Shown in pieces: positions 17,329 to 27,100 of a stretch of 64,000 nucleotides of DNA; position 1 is the stretch's first letter, and each line of letters opens with the position of its first letter. The notes beneath the pieces were generated by a model. That model did not search any database, was not told the DNA's origin, and worked only from the letters and a program-made list of their open reading frames with translations. Position numbers and translations under genes: made by a program. This DNA is from Planctomycetaceae bacterium (GTDB lineage: Bacteria > Planctomycetota > Planctomycetia > Planctomycetales > Planctomycetaceae). The DNA lies in assembly GCA_041398825.1 (NCBI GenBank), contig JAWKTX010000013.1:99177-163176 (forward strand), written 5' to 3'.

Positions 17329-18309
17329 CTACTGCGGAAACGGATTGCCGGTGATCACTTCGTTTCCGTTGCGAGTTCCAAGGAACTGCAGAACGCCACC
17401 TTCAGGTCGAGAGTCCACTTCATCGGACAAAAATCGTACAGAACCATCACAGAGTGCGACAAACAATCCACCAGGATGGGCACTTGAAAAGCCGGTGAGT
17501 GATTGATTGAGCGGAGATTGAAAACTCACGTCTGTGACGACGTCCGTTTCGAATCGATTGGATCCCGTGCCTGGCCAGATTCCCCAGCCGCTCATTCGGG
17601 ACCGTTCACCAGCCATCAGTGTGTTGGAACTTCCATCCGAGATATCGCGCATTCGCACTGAGATATTCCAGCCAAAGATTCCATCCGGCGAACCCAGCAT
17701 TGCTTCGGGCAATGACGCTGGTCCGGGCAGTTGTTTGTCCTCTTCAGTTTTCTTCCCGGGACGTCCCTGACGTAGTAAAGCCGCGTAGGTTGTGACTGCA
17801 CCCGGCCAGTAGGCTTCCACACGACCGTCTATCCATCGATTTGGGGCAATTGTGCCCAGGGAACCGGAATAGGAAGATGTGCCGTATCCACCTCTGTACG
17901 GATTGGTCTTTGGTGCGTCGGTGTCTGCGGGGCACAAGTAGACATTGACAGATTCCGTCAGCAAACCTTCCGGTTCTGTCATGGGATGATTCATTTCCAG
18001 TTTGCTGTAGAGTGGCGCTTGTTCGACGTAGGGCAGCAGTCGAGCCTGCCAGCCAAATCCACCCTCTGATTCGGCATCGCGGTAGCGACTGATCCAGCCA
18101 GGTGGGAATCCATTGTAAACGTCATGGTAGTTGTGCATGGCGAGTGCAACAGACTTCAGATTGTTCTGACATTTTGTACGCAATGCTGCACTTCTTGCGT
18201 CCTGGATCGCAGGAAGGATCAGTGCCGAAAGAACAGAGAGGCAGCTGGCAACTGTCAACAACTCAATGACCGTAAAGCCCCGACTGTGGCGGTTCTGGCA
18301 ATGTTTCAT
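17329..18309 (-). CDS. DUF1559 domain protein with prepilin-type N-terminus
   Basis: 326 residues. The N-terminus RGFTVIELLTVASC is a type IV prepilin cleavage/methylation site (cleavage after G11), followed by one hydrophobic helix. The planctomycete DUF1559 signature comes next: LRTKCQNNLKSVALAMHNYH and NGFPPGW. The C-terminal part has SDGSSNTLMAGERS and a final FSSAHPGGLFVALCDGSVRFLS, the usual H-X9-DG domain. Such proteins are pseudopilin-like and numerous in Planctomycetes, with unknown function. It is the last gene of a four-gene minus-strand block and follows its partner gene by 36 bases. Confidence 0.93.
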   Translation of the reverse strand: MKHCQNRHSRGFTVIELLTVASCLSVLSALILPAIQDARSAALRTKCQNNLKSVALAMHNYHDVYNGFPPGWISRYRDAESEGGFGWQARLLPYVEQAPLYSKLEMNHPMTEPEGLLTESVNVYLCPADTDAPKTNPYRGGYGTSSYSGSLGTIAPNRWIDGRVEAYWPGAVTTYAALLRQGRPGKKTEEDKQLPGPASLPEAMLGSPDGIFGWNISVRMRDISDGSSNTLMAGERSRMSGWGIWPGTGSNRFETDVVTDVSFQSPLNQSLTGFSSAHPGGLFVALCDGSVRFLSDEVDSRPEGGVLQFLGTRNGNEVITGNPFPQ

Positions 18310-18345
18310 GAAAACTGTCCCAAGGAAAAATGAAAGCCGGTGGCA

Positions 18346-19809
18346 TCAGAGCCGGGGATAGCTGACCAGTCGCCATGACGATCCAACTCTCTCCAGGTTA
18401 AGACGGATGACTTTGCCGTCCAGCACGCTGGTTTGTTGCAGCGACCCATCGGAATAGAACCGCCAGCAACCGCCAATTCGAGAAAATCGGATGATTCGTT
18501 CGGGGATTACGTATGGGTTTCCCGGAGGCCGAACGAATCGAAGTTCGTTCTCTGTGTAAGTCACGGCCGGTAGCGTGAATTCTGCGGTGTCACCATCAAT
18601 CCGGGGTGTTTCAGTGCTCAGGCTTTTCAAATCCTGAAGCATGCGAACAACGAGTGCCGCATCTTTATCCGCCATCGCTGCGAAGTTCCGGTCCGGTCCA
18701 TTGCGAAACATCGCGGAAAGGGCATCGGGAGGAAACGCATTCAACATAAACTCTCGGACGTTGCCTTCTTCAAGGTCGCTAATCCACCTGTTAATCACGG
18801 CATTCACGTCGCCTTCATAACCGGGGCCTGCGTCCGATTCCCCACTGCCGGAATCGGCCGTCAATGTTGCCACCACTGCAGTTGCTCCAACATCGGCGAC
18901 CTGAGCTTCTAAAGCATCGATGGCATTCAGCAGGTTCTGACGCGGAATCTCCGGAAGTGGCTGGCTATTTGCTTCTGCCGCCTGAAGACTGCGAAGTTCA
19001 TCGATGGGACCATAATGAATCAGAAACTCACGATCGTTTTCGCTGGTCAGTAAGTCTTTCATCTTTGCCAGTACCTGCCGAACATCAGCCGCTCCAGCCA
19101 GTTGTTCGGCGGTGAGCTGAGGACTCGGCGGCGGAAGCACAGCCGGAGTTGTCACCAGGGAAGAATCGGACCCGGATCCAGCAGCAGAGGACGCAGGTTG
19201 GGCCGACAAATTTGATCCAGCCTCCAACCCCGGCTGGTTGGGGGATGCTGTCACGGCTTGATGAGCGGTTGAGTCAATCGCTGATGCTGCATCCGACGAG
19301 CCGGAAAAGAATACCCCTCCCAGCAAGCCACCGAGCAGCAGGCCGCCAACTCCGCACCCGGCTGCCAACAACCACTCTTTGCCACCCTGACTTTTTGCTG
19401 GTGTTTCTTCTGGTCTTGCACTTCTCGCGGATGCACGTTTGGCAGGAGGAAGACTGCGGGGGGCTTCGCTTCCACCATACGGATCGAACTCGTCGTCGTC
19501 CTGTCCGGGAAAGTCCTGATCGTCCGACCCGAAATTAAAAGCGTCGTCTTCCTCCTCGTACGCTTCGTCGAAGCTGCTCTTCGGAGTGGCTGATGGCACA
19601 GCCGGTTGCCGAGGCTTTGATTTCGGCGGCCTGCCGGCTATTGGTGCCGAAGGAGCAGTTGAAGCCGGCTTTGGTTTGCTGGCCGGGGCTGCCGCTGACG
19701 GAATCCGGATGGCCTGCTGGCACTTGGGGCATCTGACCTGTTTCCCGGCCAGCTCGTCGCGCACCGATAGTCGCGTTTGACAACTTTCGCACAGTACTTT
19801 GAACGGCAT
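18346..19809 (-). CDS. Zinc-ribbon membrane protein, partner of DUF1559 (paralogue of the 20906 gene)
   Basis: 487 residues. An N-terminal zinc ribbon (FKVLCESCQTRLSV...VRCPKCQQAIRIP) is followed by a long low-complexity Pro/Ala/Ser/Asp linker (about 45-145), one transmembrane helix (WLLAAGCGVGGLLLGGLLG, about 149-170) and an extracytoplasmic domain. The C-terminal domain (INRWISDLEEGNVREFML...GGCWRFYSDG...GSSWRLVSYPRL) resembles the end of the protein encoded at 20906-21955. The start at 19809 gives MPFKVLCESC; the frame is open to 19842. It lies between two DUF1559 genes, with gaps of 50 and 36 bases. The domain is unnamed to my knowledge, and the function is unknown. Confidence 0.8.
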   Translation of the reverse strand: MPFKVLCESCQTRLSVRDELAGKQVRCPKCQQAIRIPSAAAPASKPKPASTAPSAPIAGRPPKSKPRQPAVPSATPKSSFDEAYEEEDDAFNFGSDDQDFPGQDDDEFDPYGGSEAPRSLPPAKRASARSARPEETPAKSQGGKEWLLAAGCGVGGLLLGGLLGGVFFSGSSDAASAIDSTAHQAVTASPNQPGLEAGSNLSAQPASSAAGSGSDSSLVTTPAVLPPPSPQLTAEQLAGAADVRQVLAKMKDLLTSENDREFLIHYGPIDELRSLQAAEANSQPLPEIPRQNLLNAIDALEAQVADVGATAVVATLTADSGSGESDAGPGYEGDVNAVINRWISDLEEGNVREFMLNAFPPDALSAMFRNGPDRNFAAMADKDAALVVRMLQDLKSLSTETPRIDGDTAEFTLPAVTYTENELRFVRPPGNPYVIPERIIRFSRIGGCWRFYSDGSLQQTSVLDGKVIRLNLERVGSSWRLVSYPRL

Positions 19810-19859
19810 CCGGCAAACTCCGCTGTTGGAATCAGGCTGCAATCACGATTTCGTATTTG

Positions 19860-20807
19860 TCAGAACTCTCCGACAACATTTCCGTCGTTTCGACTACAGA
19901 GATTCTGAAAGATGCCACGTGGCTCACTGGATTGCCCTGGTCTTATGAATTGCTGCTGTTGCGTGACAGGTATTGGGTTCAGATCGGCTCGCATGAACCG
20001 AACCGAACCATCACACAATGCAAAGTAAATGCCGCCTTCGTGTCGACTGGAAAAGCCCGTTTCACTACTGTTGAACGACGAGGCAGCACTGCCATCGGAA
20101 ACGACGTCTGATTCGTGGAAGTTGGAGCGTGGGCCGGGCCAGATCCCCGCCTTGCTGATGACAGATTTTTCGCCAACCAGAATCGTGTTTGACGTTCCGT
20201 CGATGACATCTCGCAATCGAATCATGCTGTTGACTCCGAAAATACCATCGGGCTTTGCAGGAGTTGGAACTGCGGCGACGCCTTCAAGTCCCGGCCACCT
20301 TGGAATTGGCTGCGACCCGAAATTGCCGGAGAAGTTGGAGAGTCCCCAGTCACCGCGAAGGGGATTCGTTGCGGAGTTGGGTTCTGCATCGCATCGAAAG
20401 ACACTGATTTCTTTCTTCAACAGAACGTCCTTCAGCTGTCGAGCTCCGCTGTCGCCGGGAGCCGTCTCGTAAACCGGATCGACGAGGTTAAGATTGTTAT
20501 AAAGGGGAGCCTGCTCGACGAAAGGCAGGATACTCACCTGCCAGCCCGTTGACGGATGCCCCTGGCCCGTAGCATCGCGGCTGATCCAGCCAGGTGGAAA
20601 GGTGTTAAAAACATCGTGGTAATTATGCATCGCAAGCGCAATCTGCTTCAGCTTGTTCCTGCAGTCCACATTTCGGGCGTCCTGGCGTGACTGCTGAAGA
20701 GCGGGCATTGCAATCGACAGGATGATCGAGACTGTCGACGCGACAACCAGCGATTCGATCAGAGTAAAACCGCGAATTCGCGGTCTTGCCGCCGGATCTG
20801 CCTTCAT
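19860..20807 (-). CDS. DUF1559 domain protein with prepilin-type N-terminus
   Basis: 315 residues from 20807 (MKADPAARPRIRGFTLIE, GGAG seven bases upstream). It has a prepilin site RGFTLIESLVVAST, one hydrophobic helix, then VDCRNKLKQIALAMHNYHD, TFPPGW, GTSNTILVGEKS and FSSRHEGGIYFALCDGSVRFM. The whole length is closely comparable to the DUF1559 protein encoded at 17329, with matching segments (AMHNYHDV, FPPGWISR, LPFVEQAPLYNNL versus LPYVEQAPLYSKL), so the two are paralogues. It is the second gene of the four-gene block. Confidence 0.93.
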   Translation of the reverse strand: MKADPAARPRIRGFTLIESLVVASTVSIILSIAMPALQQSRQDARNVDCRNKLKQIALAMHNYHDVFNTFPPGWISRDATGQGHPSTGWQVSILPFVEQAPLYNNLNLVDPVYETAPGDSGARQLKDVLLKKEISVFRCDAEPNSATNPLRGDWGLSNFSGNFGSQPIPRWPGLEGVAAVPTPAKPDGIFGVNSMIRLRDVIDGTSNTILVGEKSVISKAGIWPGPRSNFHESDVVSDGSAASSFNSSETGFSSRHEGGIYFALCDGSVRFMRADLNPIPVTQQQQFIRPGQSSEPRGIFQNLCSRNDGNVVGEF

Positions 20808-20905
20808 AAGGAGACTCCAATGGGTTTCAGGGGGACTTGTATTCGGCGCTCGCACAAATTTCGCTCCCGTTCGAACGTAAGTATTCCGTTTGCCGTTTTC
20901 AGTCT

Positions 20906-21955
20906 TTAGTTTTCAGTTTTCAGGGGCACCACGACAGGGACTGTGGCAAGACGCCAGGAATGCTCTTCCGGGTAAAACTTCAGGACGACCTGACCTGCAG
21001 ATCCCGGAACGGTCCTGGAAGCGGCGGGAGCCTTGACCAGCCGATTGAAGTCATTCCTTGACTGTCCCAGGGGATCCGCAAAACGCCAGTGACCATCGAT
21101 AAGCGAGAACTCGATGGTTCTTCCTGCGCTAACTGTGCCCTGAGGTGGAATGCTGACGACGATTCTTTCTCCGATTTGGGTTGCCTCACCGTCGCGAACG
21201 GCCGTCAATGTCTCAATCATCGCTGATTTCATTGCAGGGACTGTCTTGAGGCGGATGATCAACCGTTCGAGCTCATCACCGTTGGTCAGGCGGGCGAGTT
21301 CCGGAAGCGGATAGGTGGCTCGCACAAACGTTTCCATCTGATTGTTCTCGAGCATTCCGATCGCACTACGAATCGCCGCTCGAAAGTCCGTCCCCAGACC
21401 CTGCTGCGATCCTCGAATCTGAAGCTGATCCGGCGAAACGATGGTTGCGGGAAGGCCCGGTGTCACCACCTCTTCGGGTTTGATGACGAAATCAATCTGT
21501 ACCAGGTTTCGCGTTCGGTTGAACGTCTTGCTTCCTGCGCGAGCTGAGTGGAGCATCGTGCGAAGGTCTGCCAGCATCGCTTCCGGAACTGGTTGCGACA
21601 GGCCTTCTGACATCCCACCCCGCTGAACTCGTCCCGGCAAATGCAGGCCATTCAGAGCGGGATTCAGGAAGTCCATCATCAGCAAAAGCGACTTCTTGTT
21701 GTCGATCATTTCGACTGCTTCTGCAAGGTCTGCGTCCACCAGACGCTCGGCCTCCACCTGGGACAACTGTCCGGGAGTATCGAGTGGGGCCTGCCTTCCG
21801 GGAGCCCTCACCGAAGTTTGCCCCGGCGGAGCAAAAACCTGAGCGGCCACATGAGGCAACGCAGAGAGACAAACTCCCCCGGCCAGGATCACGCCAGCAA
21901 GTCGGGCGACAGTCAAGCGGAGGACAGATACGGACACAGAACCCGCCGAGTTCAT
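20906..21955 (-). CDS. Secreted protein of unknown function, partner of DUF1559
   Basis: 349 residues from the ATG at 21955, which has a strong ribosome site GGAGGAGG eight bases upstream. An N-terminal signal sequence (ARLAGVILAGGVCLSALPHVAA) is followed by an extracytoplasmic domain. The C-terminal half (IRSAIGMLENNQMETFVR, then HWRFADP and HSWRLATVPVV) parallels the end of the 18346 protein, but the zinc ribbon and internal membrane anchor of that protein are absent. It is the first gene of the block and precedes the DUF1559 gene by 98 bases. I recognise no named family. Confidence 0.78.
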   Translation of the reverse strand: MNSAGSVSVSVLRLTVARLAGVILAGGVCLSALPHVAAQVFAPPGQTSVRAPGRQAPLDTPGQLSQVEAERLVDADLAEAVEMIDNKKSLLLMMDFLNPALNGLHLPGRVQRGGMSEGLSQPVPEAMLADLRTMLHSARAGSKTFNRTRNLVQIDFVIKPEEVVTPGLPATIVSPDQLQIRGSQQGLGTDFRAAIRSAIGMLENNQMETFVRATYPLPELARLTNGDELERLIIRLKTVPAMKSAMIETLTAVRDGEATQIGERIVVSIPPQGTVSAGRTIEFSLIDGHWRFADPLGQSRNDFNRLVKAPAASRTVPGSAGQVVLKFYPEEHSWRLATVPVVVPLKTEN

Positions 21956-21958
21956 CAA

Positions 21959-22486
21959 ATCACCCTCCTCCAGTGGATCAGAAAGGCCCGGGCTGAAAGC
22001 AATCTGCGTGGATGTCTGAATTGTCGTGCAAATGGATTCAGTGCATGCATCTCCAGGGCGGAATCATGTTATTCCCCTTAACCCCAACCTACAAGCGACC
22101 TGCAATTGATGTCGACAGAGCACATGTTGTGCAACGATGCCGAAAGGAAATGCCAGCAAGCGAATTCGCCGGTCATGATGGCAAACTCGTGATACGAAGT
22201 CAGTCGACCTGCAACGGCCGTCGCCCGGAAATCTAATGGCGTTGAGTCACGGTTCGGAAGCATGGATTCGTTGTACGGTCCAGCGATGGGAATCACATCA
22301 TTGTCGGCACAATCGGCCGGAATCAATACCTGCAGAGATGTCGGCGATAAGTGTGAGTAAGGTGGCTTCCCTGGTTGGTATTGCTGCAGGCAGATGAATC
22401 ATCGACCATTCGCGACAGGCTTAAGAAAAGTGAACTCGTACCGATTGAATGTCAGATCAGCAGAACGGGAATCGGACTCATAACTG
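21959..22486. other. Intergenic region between divergent genes
   Basis: About 530 bases between the start of the DUF1559 block (minus strand) and the lipoprotein gene (plus strand). It should contain both promoters. An 82-codon open frame at 22078-22326 on the minus strand has no protein-like character. No RNA gene or repeat is seen. Confidence 0.5.
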
Positions 22487-23140
22487 ATGGTCGCCAGAAT
22501 TGACCCGCAAATCATGATGGTCGCTTTGTTATTGCTTTCCGGGTGCAGTACCAGGGCGTTGCCGCGATCGATCTCTCCAGATCAACTGAAGACGCATGGT
22601 GTACTTGCCGGTAGTTTCGTCCTGCCGTTCGGTGACCCGACTCGGCCCGAAGGTTGCTGCGTGTCGAAGAACCTGACGATTAAGTCCATGGCAACGGGCA
22701 AGACCAGCATCGTCTCGTTCAAACCGTATCCTCGCAGCAAGTACGAGGTACATGACGAACATGGGAACGGGACGCCATTTGCCATCCTTCTTCCGGAAGG
22801 GAACTACGAGATTACGGGTTGGTCTGTTGAACGAAGAGTTCCTTTGGGGCAAATGACAATTGTCCGGAATTCCAGTGGAGAACTGGTCTCCCCGGTATCT
22901 GTACGCGCGGGGCAGATTCGGTACGTCGGGTGTCTCGACGTTCTGAATCTTGGCGGACAAAAGGCAGTTCTCAAGTTTCTGTCCGATTCGAATCCAGGGC
23001 CGGTGCAGTTTCAGGTCGAAGATCAGTCCGCTCGAGATCTTGCGGTTCTCAGAAACCTCTATCCTCACCTTCCCTGGCAGAATGTCGTCATGAGTATGGA
23101 GCTTGCCGACATGGTCAGGAACCGATCCTTGGATCAGTAG
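22487..23140 (+). CDS. Predicted lipoprotein of unknown function
   Basis: 217 residues. MMVALLLLSGCS is a lipobox-type signal (cleavage before Cys20), so the protein should be lipid-anchored outside the inner membrane. The rest is beta-rich (FAILLPEGNYEITGW, VRAGQIRYVGCLDV), like a transthyretin- or carbohydrate-binding-like fold, which is an impression only. The start could be the ATG at 22487 or the one at 22514. It lies upstream of the sigma factor and kinase genes with a 500-base gap, so no operon link is clear. A 354-codon open frame on the other strand (22529-23593) covers it but looks like chance. Confidence 0.7.
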   Translation: MVARIDPQIMMVALLLLSGCSTRALPRSISPDQLKTHGVLAGSFVLPFGDPTRPEGCCVSKNLTIKSMATGKTSIVSFKPYPRSKYEVHDEHGNGTPFAILLPEGNYEITGWSVERRVPLGQMTIVRNSSGELVSPVSVRAGQIRYVGCLDVLNLGGQKAVLKFLSDSNPGPVQFQVEDQSARDLAVLRNLYPHLPWQNVVMSMELADMVRNRSLDQ

Positions 23141-23647
23141 CCACTCGACCTCGCATGTCTTTTCCGAATTTTTGCGGCATGCGAGCCATTCAGGGGACTG
23201 TCGAGGATTTCGACGCCAGACCTGCACAGGATCAACTGCATCGGGTGAAGTGAATGCCTCAGGCCAATCCGTCCGCCGAGCGGAAATGGCCATCGAAAGA
23301 CGGTTCGCACATTCCACTTCCGCCTCGCCCGTCGAATCGGATGGATGTGGCAATCGGAGTTCCATCACGACTGCGTCGAAACCAATCGACGGAACCGGAG
23401 CCGGAAAACGAAACGATGCCCGGCCCGACCCGTGACGGAGGTGGAACCGGACCTGAATTTGTACAATCCGCAGGATGACTTGCGCGGCGGTGTTGTCGAA
23501 TGGAAATTGTTGTGAATTTGTCGGTTCAAGACGCCACAGCGTCACTGACCATGCAACCACAGGCAAATGGCGCGTTCTCTCATTCATGGCCACGTCAGGG
23601 TAGATGCTCTGACCCTGAAAGTTACTGGTCTTCTTAAGGAGCTCTTC
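23141..23647. other. Intergenic region upstream of the sigma factor gene
   Basis: About 500 bases. Open frames exist on both strands but lack protein-family character. The last bases hold the ribosome site AAGGAG (23636-23641) used to place the sigma factor start. No RNA gene or hairpin was recognised. Confidence 0.45.
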
Positions 23648-24187
23648 GTGGTGGCACCCGACAATCCGGATTCCGAAACATCCTGGCAGCAGTCGGTTTA
23701 CGACGACTTGAAAGCAATCGCTCAGGGAGCAATTGCTCAGGAAAGGCCGGGCAATTCGCTACAGGCAACCATCATCGCCAACGACGCCTATCTGAAACTC
23801 CTGCAGCAAAGGAATCTGGATCCCTCGAATTCATCGCAATTGCGAGCTGCGGGGGCCGTCATCATCCGTCGACTCCTGGTCGATTACGCTCGGTCCCGAA
23901 AGGCAGAAAAACGTGGTGGAAAAGATGGTCGAGGAATTCCGTTGCACGTTTCTGTGCCCGATTCCGCCAGACCAATTGACGTGCTTGAGCTGAACGAAGC
24001 TCTGGCAGTCCTGGGACAGGAGAATGCTCGGGCGGCAACCGTTGTGGAACTCAAGTTCTTCGGTGGGCTCTCGGCTGAAGAGATTGCGGAATCGCTGGAA
24101 GTATCTATCCGTACAGTGAATAACGACTGGCGCTTTGCCAAAGCCTGGTTGTATCGGGAGCTGAGCGGACAAAAGGAAGGTTCATGA
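23648..24187 (+). CDS. ECF-like RNA polymerase sigma factor
   Basis: 179 residues from a GTG at 23648, chosen because AAGGAG stands six bases upstream; a second GTG follows at once, and the frame is open to an ATG at 23567. The sigma-2 region reads VYDDLKAIAQGAI...LQATIIANDAYLKLL and the sigma-4 helix-turn-helix VVELKFFGGLSAEEIAESLEVSIRTVNNDWRFAKAWL. This ECF subgroup (ADLYLKL-type, with ARSRKAEKRGG) is frequent in Planctomycetes next to serine/threonine kinases, and the kinase gene here begins four bases after the stop. The two are probably co-transcribed and act in one signalling route. No anti-sigma gene is visible. Confidence 0.92.
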   Translation: MVAPDNPDSETSWQQSVYDDLKAIAQGAIAQERPGNSLQATIIANDAYLKLLQQRNLDPSNSSQLRAAGAVIIRRLLVDYARSRKAEKRGGKDGRGIPLHVSVPDSARPIDVLELNEALAVLGQENARAATVVELKFFGGLSAEEIAESLEVSIRTVNNDWRFAKAWLYRELSGQKEGS

Positions 24188-24190
24188 GGC

Positions 24191-27100
24191 ATGGCGGGCG
24201 ATCGAAAACAACGCGTGCAGGATCTGTTTTTTGCAGCTCTGGAAATAGACCGTGAGTTGCGGGATGACTGGCTGAAAAAACAGTGTGCTGATGATTACGA
24301 ACTTCAGAAAGAAGTGGAATCTCTGCTGCAGTATGCAGCGTTGTCCGATGACCCGCTTGAGCATGGGCTCAACAGGGAAGTTGCTCGCGAAGTCGGACTC
24401 ATTGAAGATCTGCATGCGGGGCTTCATGTTCGATGTCCGCATTGTCACCAGCCCATCGAAATTGTGGAAGAAAGTAGTTTAAGTGACGTCGTTTGTTCAG
24501 CATGTGGCAGTAACTTCAGTCTGATCAGCAGCGAAGACACGCAGACCTATCATCCGTCAAAGGATGAAACCGTTGGCCATTTCAATCTGGTGGACAAAGT
24601 CGGCGTTGGTGCGTTTGGCAACGTCTATCGTGCCTACGACAAGACGCTCGATCGGACTGTTGCGGTCAAGATTCCTCGCAAGGGCCAATTGCTGCCCGAA
24701 GAAACCGAACAATTCCTGCGTGAGGCTCGCACCGCTGCACAGCTGCGTCATCCGGGCATCGTGAGTGTTCATGAAGTGGGACGAGACGGCGATCGCATTT
24801 TCATCGTTTCAGATTTCATCGATGGCCTCACGCTGTCTGACTATCTGACGGGAATGCGGCCCACTGTTCGTGAGGCTGTTGAATTGGCGATCAAAGTCGC
24901 CAGGTCGCTCCACTACGCGCACGAACAAGGCGTTATTCACCGCGATCTTAAGCCCGGAAACATCATGCTGGACCGTAACAACGAGCCACATCTGATGGAC
25001 TTTGGACTAGCCAAACGCGAAGCCGGCGAAATTACGATCACGATGGACGGTCAGGTGCTGGGAACTCCGGCCTACATGTCGCCGGAGCAGGCGCGGGGAG
25101 AAGGGCATCACGCAGATCGTCGCAGTGACATTCATGCACTGGGCGTGATCCTGTTCGAGCTGTTGACGGGGGAACGCCCGTTTCGAGGTAATACTCGGAT
25201 GCTGCTTCATCAACTGCTGACCGAGGATGCCCCCAGTCCACGGCGCTACAACGCAAACATACCTCGGGACATGGAGACCATCTGCCTGAAATGTCTGGAG
25301 AAGAATCCGGACCGGCGTTACCAAACAGCTGGAGAGCTGGCAGATGATCTGCAGAGATTTCTCGATCATCGTCCCATTCTGGCCCGTTCCATCAACAGGC
25401 TCGAACGCACCTGGCGCTGGTGTCGTCGTAAACCCATCGTGGCTTCTCTGCTCGCCACCGTGTTTGTATTGCTTGCAACGGTGGGAATTGTCTCGTCCAT
25501 TGCCTGGCTGCAGACGTCAGCAGCCCTGTACCGCGAAGGCCAGGCGTTGAATAAAGCCCAGGCCGAATCTCAGCGAGCCCGTGATGAAACGACGCGGGCG
25601 GAAGCCGCCCTGCAGAAGGCAGAAGTGCAACGCCAGCGGGCCGAAGCAACGCTGCTGGATATGTACGAATCATTCGGCATGAATCGAGCTCATCAGGACG
25701 AGCATGCCGAGGCATTGTTGTGGTTTGCCAAAGTAGCCGATGCTCCGGATGCGACGCCTGAGCGACGGCGGATCAATCAGATGCGCTTGCGCAACTGGCT
25801 GCGGCGAGTTCCAGTACCCGTGTATTTCGTTTCAAACGAATGGGGACGCGTTGAGGCGTTTCAGTTTCATCCGTCAGACAGCCATCTGCTGATTCAAACC
25901 AGTCAACATGCCTTCGTCGGAGATTTGGAGGAAAGCCACCTGTTTACGCTCCGTTCCAGTCGAGCACGATTCAGCCCTGATGGAAGAATTCTTGCGGTGG
26001 GTAACCAAAACGGTCAGATCAAATTGCATTCGTTTCCGTCGATGGCTGTTTTGGATGAATTCAACGTCTCGGGCTCTGGGATCCCTCAGCTGGCTTTTTC
26101 GGACGACGGCAAGTTACTGGCTGCCGGATCGCAGGACCTGCACGTATGGGATCTGACATCCCGAAGTTTACTCTCCGGCATCGCCAACCATCCTCAGCCA
26201 TTGCACTCCGTTCAGTTTTCGGATGGAGGACGGTTTCTGGTGACTGCCTGCAAGGATTCGCTGGCCAGAATCTACGAAATTGACCAATCAACGCTCAGCG
26301 AACAGCCAGCCGTTCCGCCAATCGATCATCGATCGAGGGGTGGGATAGGAGTTGCCGTCGTCCCACCGCTGATTGTTTCGAGTGAATCGGCGATTTTCCT
26401 GAAGGGGGGGCATGAACTCAATCTGGTTCATCTTGAAAGCGGAGAGGTGATTCGCACGTTTCAGGGCGGAAGTTCGCGGCTCATCGCAAATGCCGTTCTG
26501 ACTTCGGATCGGAAGAAAATTGTCATCACAACGGACGTGAATGCAGTCGTGAGTGTTGTGGAGATTGCTACCGGCAAAACATTACAGGCACTTCCGCCGG
26601 CAGATGATCGCGTTCCGAGTCTCGCGGTGGCAGCGAATTCCCAAATCCTTGCGACCGGTTCGCATGATTCGTTTGTTCGACTTTACGACCCCAACAATCT
26701 GACCACCCAGCTGGCCGCAATTGATCTTCAGGGAATCGTGGACCAGCTGGCAGTTTCCAACAGTGGACAGCTTCTCGTCACGCAGCAGTTGGATTCGGTA
26801 CTCAATTCCAATCAATCCGTCGTCAAGGTGTACCGTATCCCCGAGGTGTCAAGTGGTCCCGACGTCGATGCCACGATTCATTCAAAGAAATTCTGGCTCC
26901 CCCACGAATCAACAGTCTCCGCCGACGGAGCATATTCCGCCACTCCCGGAGCTCGATGGCAGGCTGGGCCAGGTGCCGCCTACGTATACGATACTCAGAC
27001 GATGCTCCCCGTCTCGCCCGAGTTGACACTCAACGCAGAACTGACCGCGACCGCATTGAATGTGTCCGGAGATACCCTGGTCACTCTGACGACAGCGGAA

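Noticed and set aside
22529..23593. A 354-codon open frame on the minus strand covering the lipoprotein gene
   Set aside because: It lacks any domain or signal and runs opposite to a well-formed lipoprotein (lipobox, beta-rich). Its length is explained by high GC content.
23567..23647. Upstream ATG start at 23567 for the sigma factor
   Set aside because: The 27 extra residues are not sigma-like and have no ribosome site, while a GTG at 23648 follows AAGGAG at ideal spacing.
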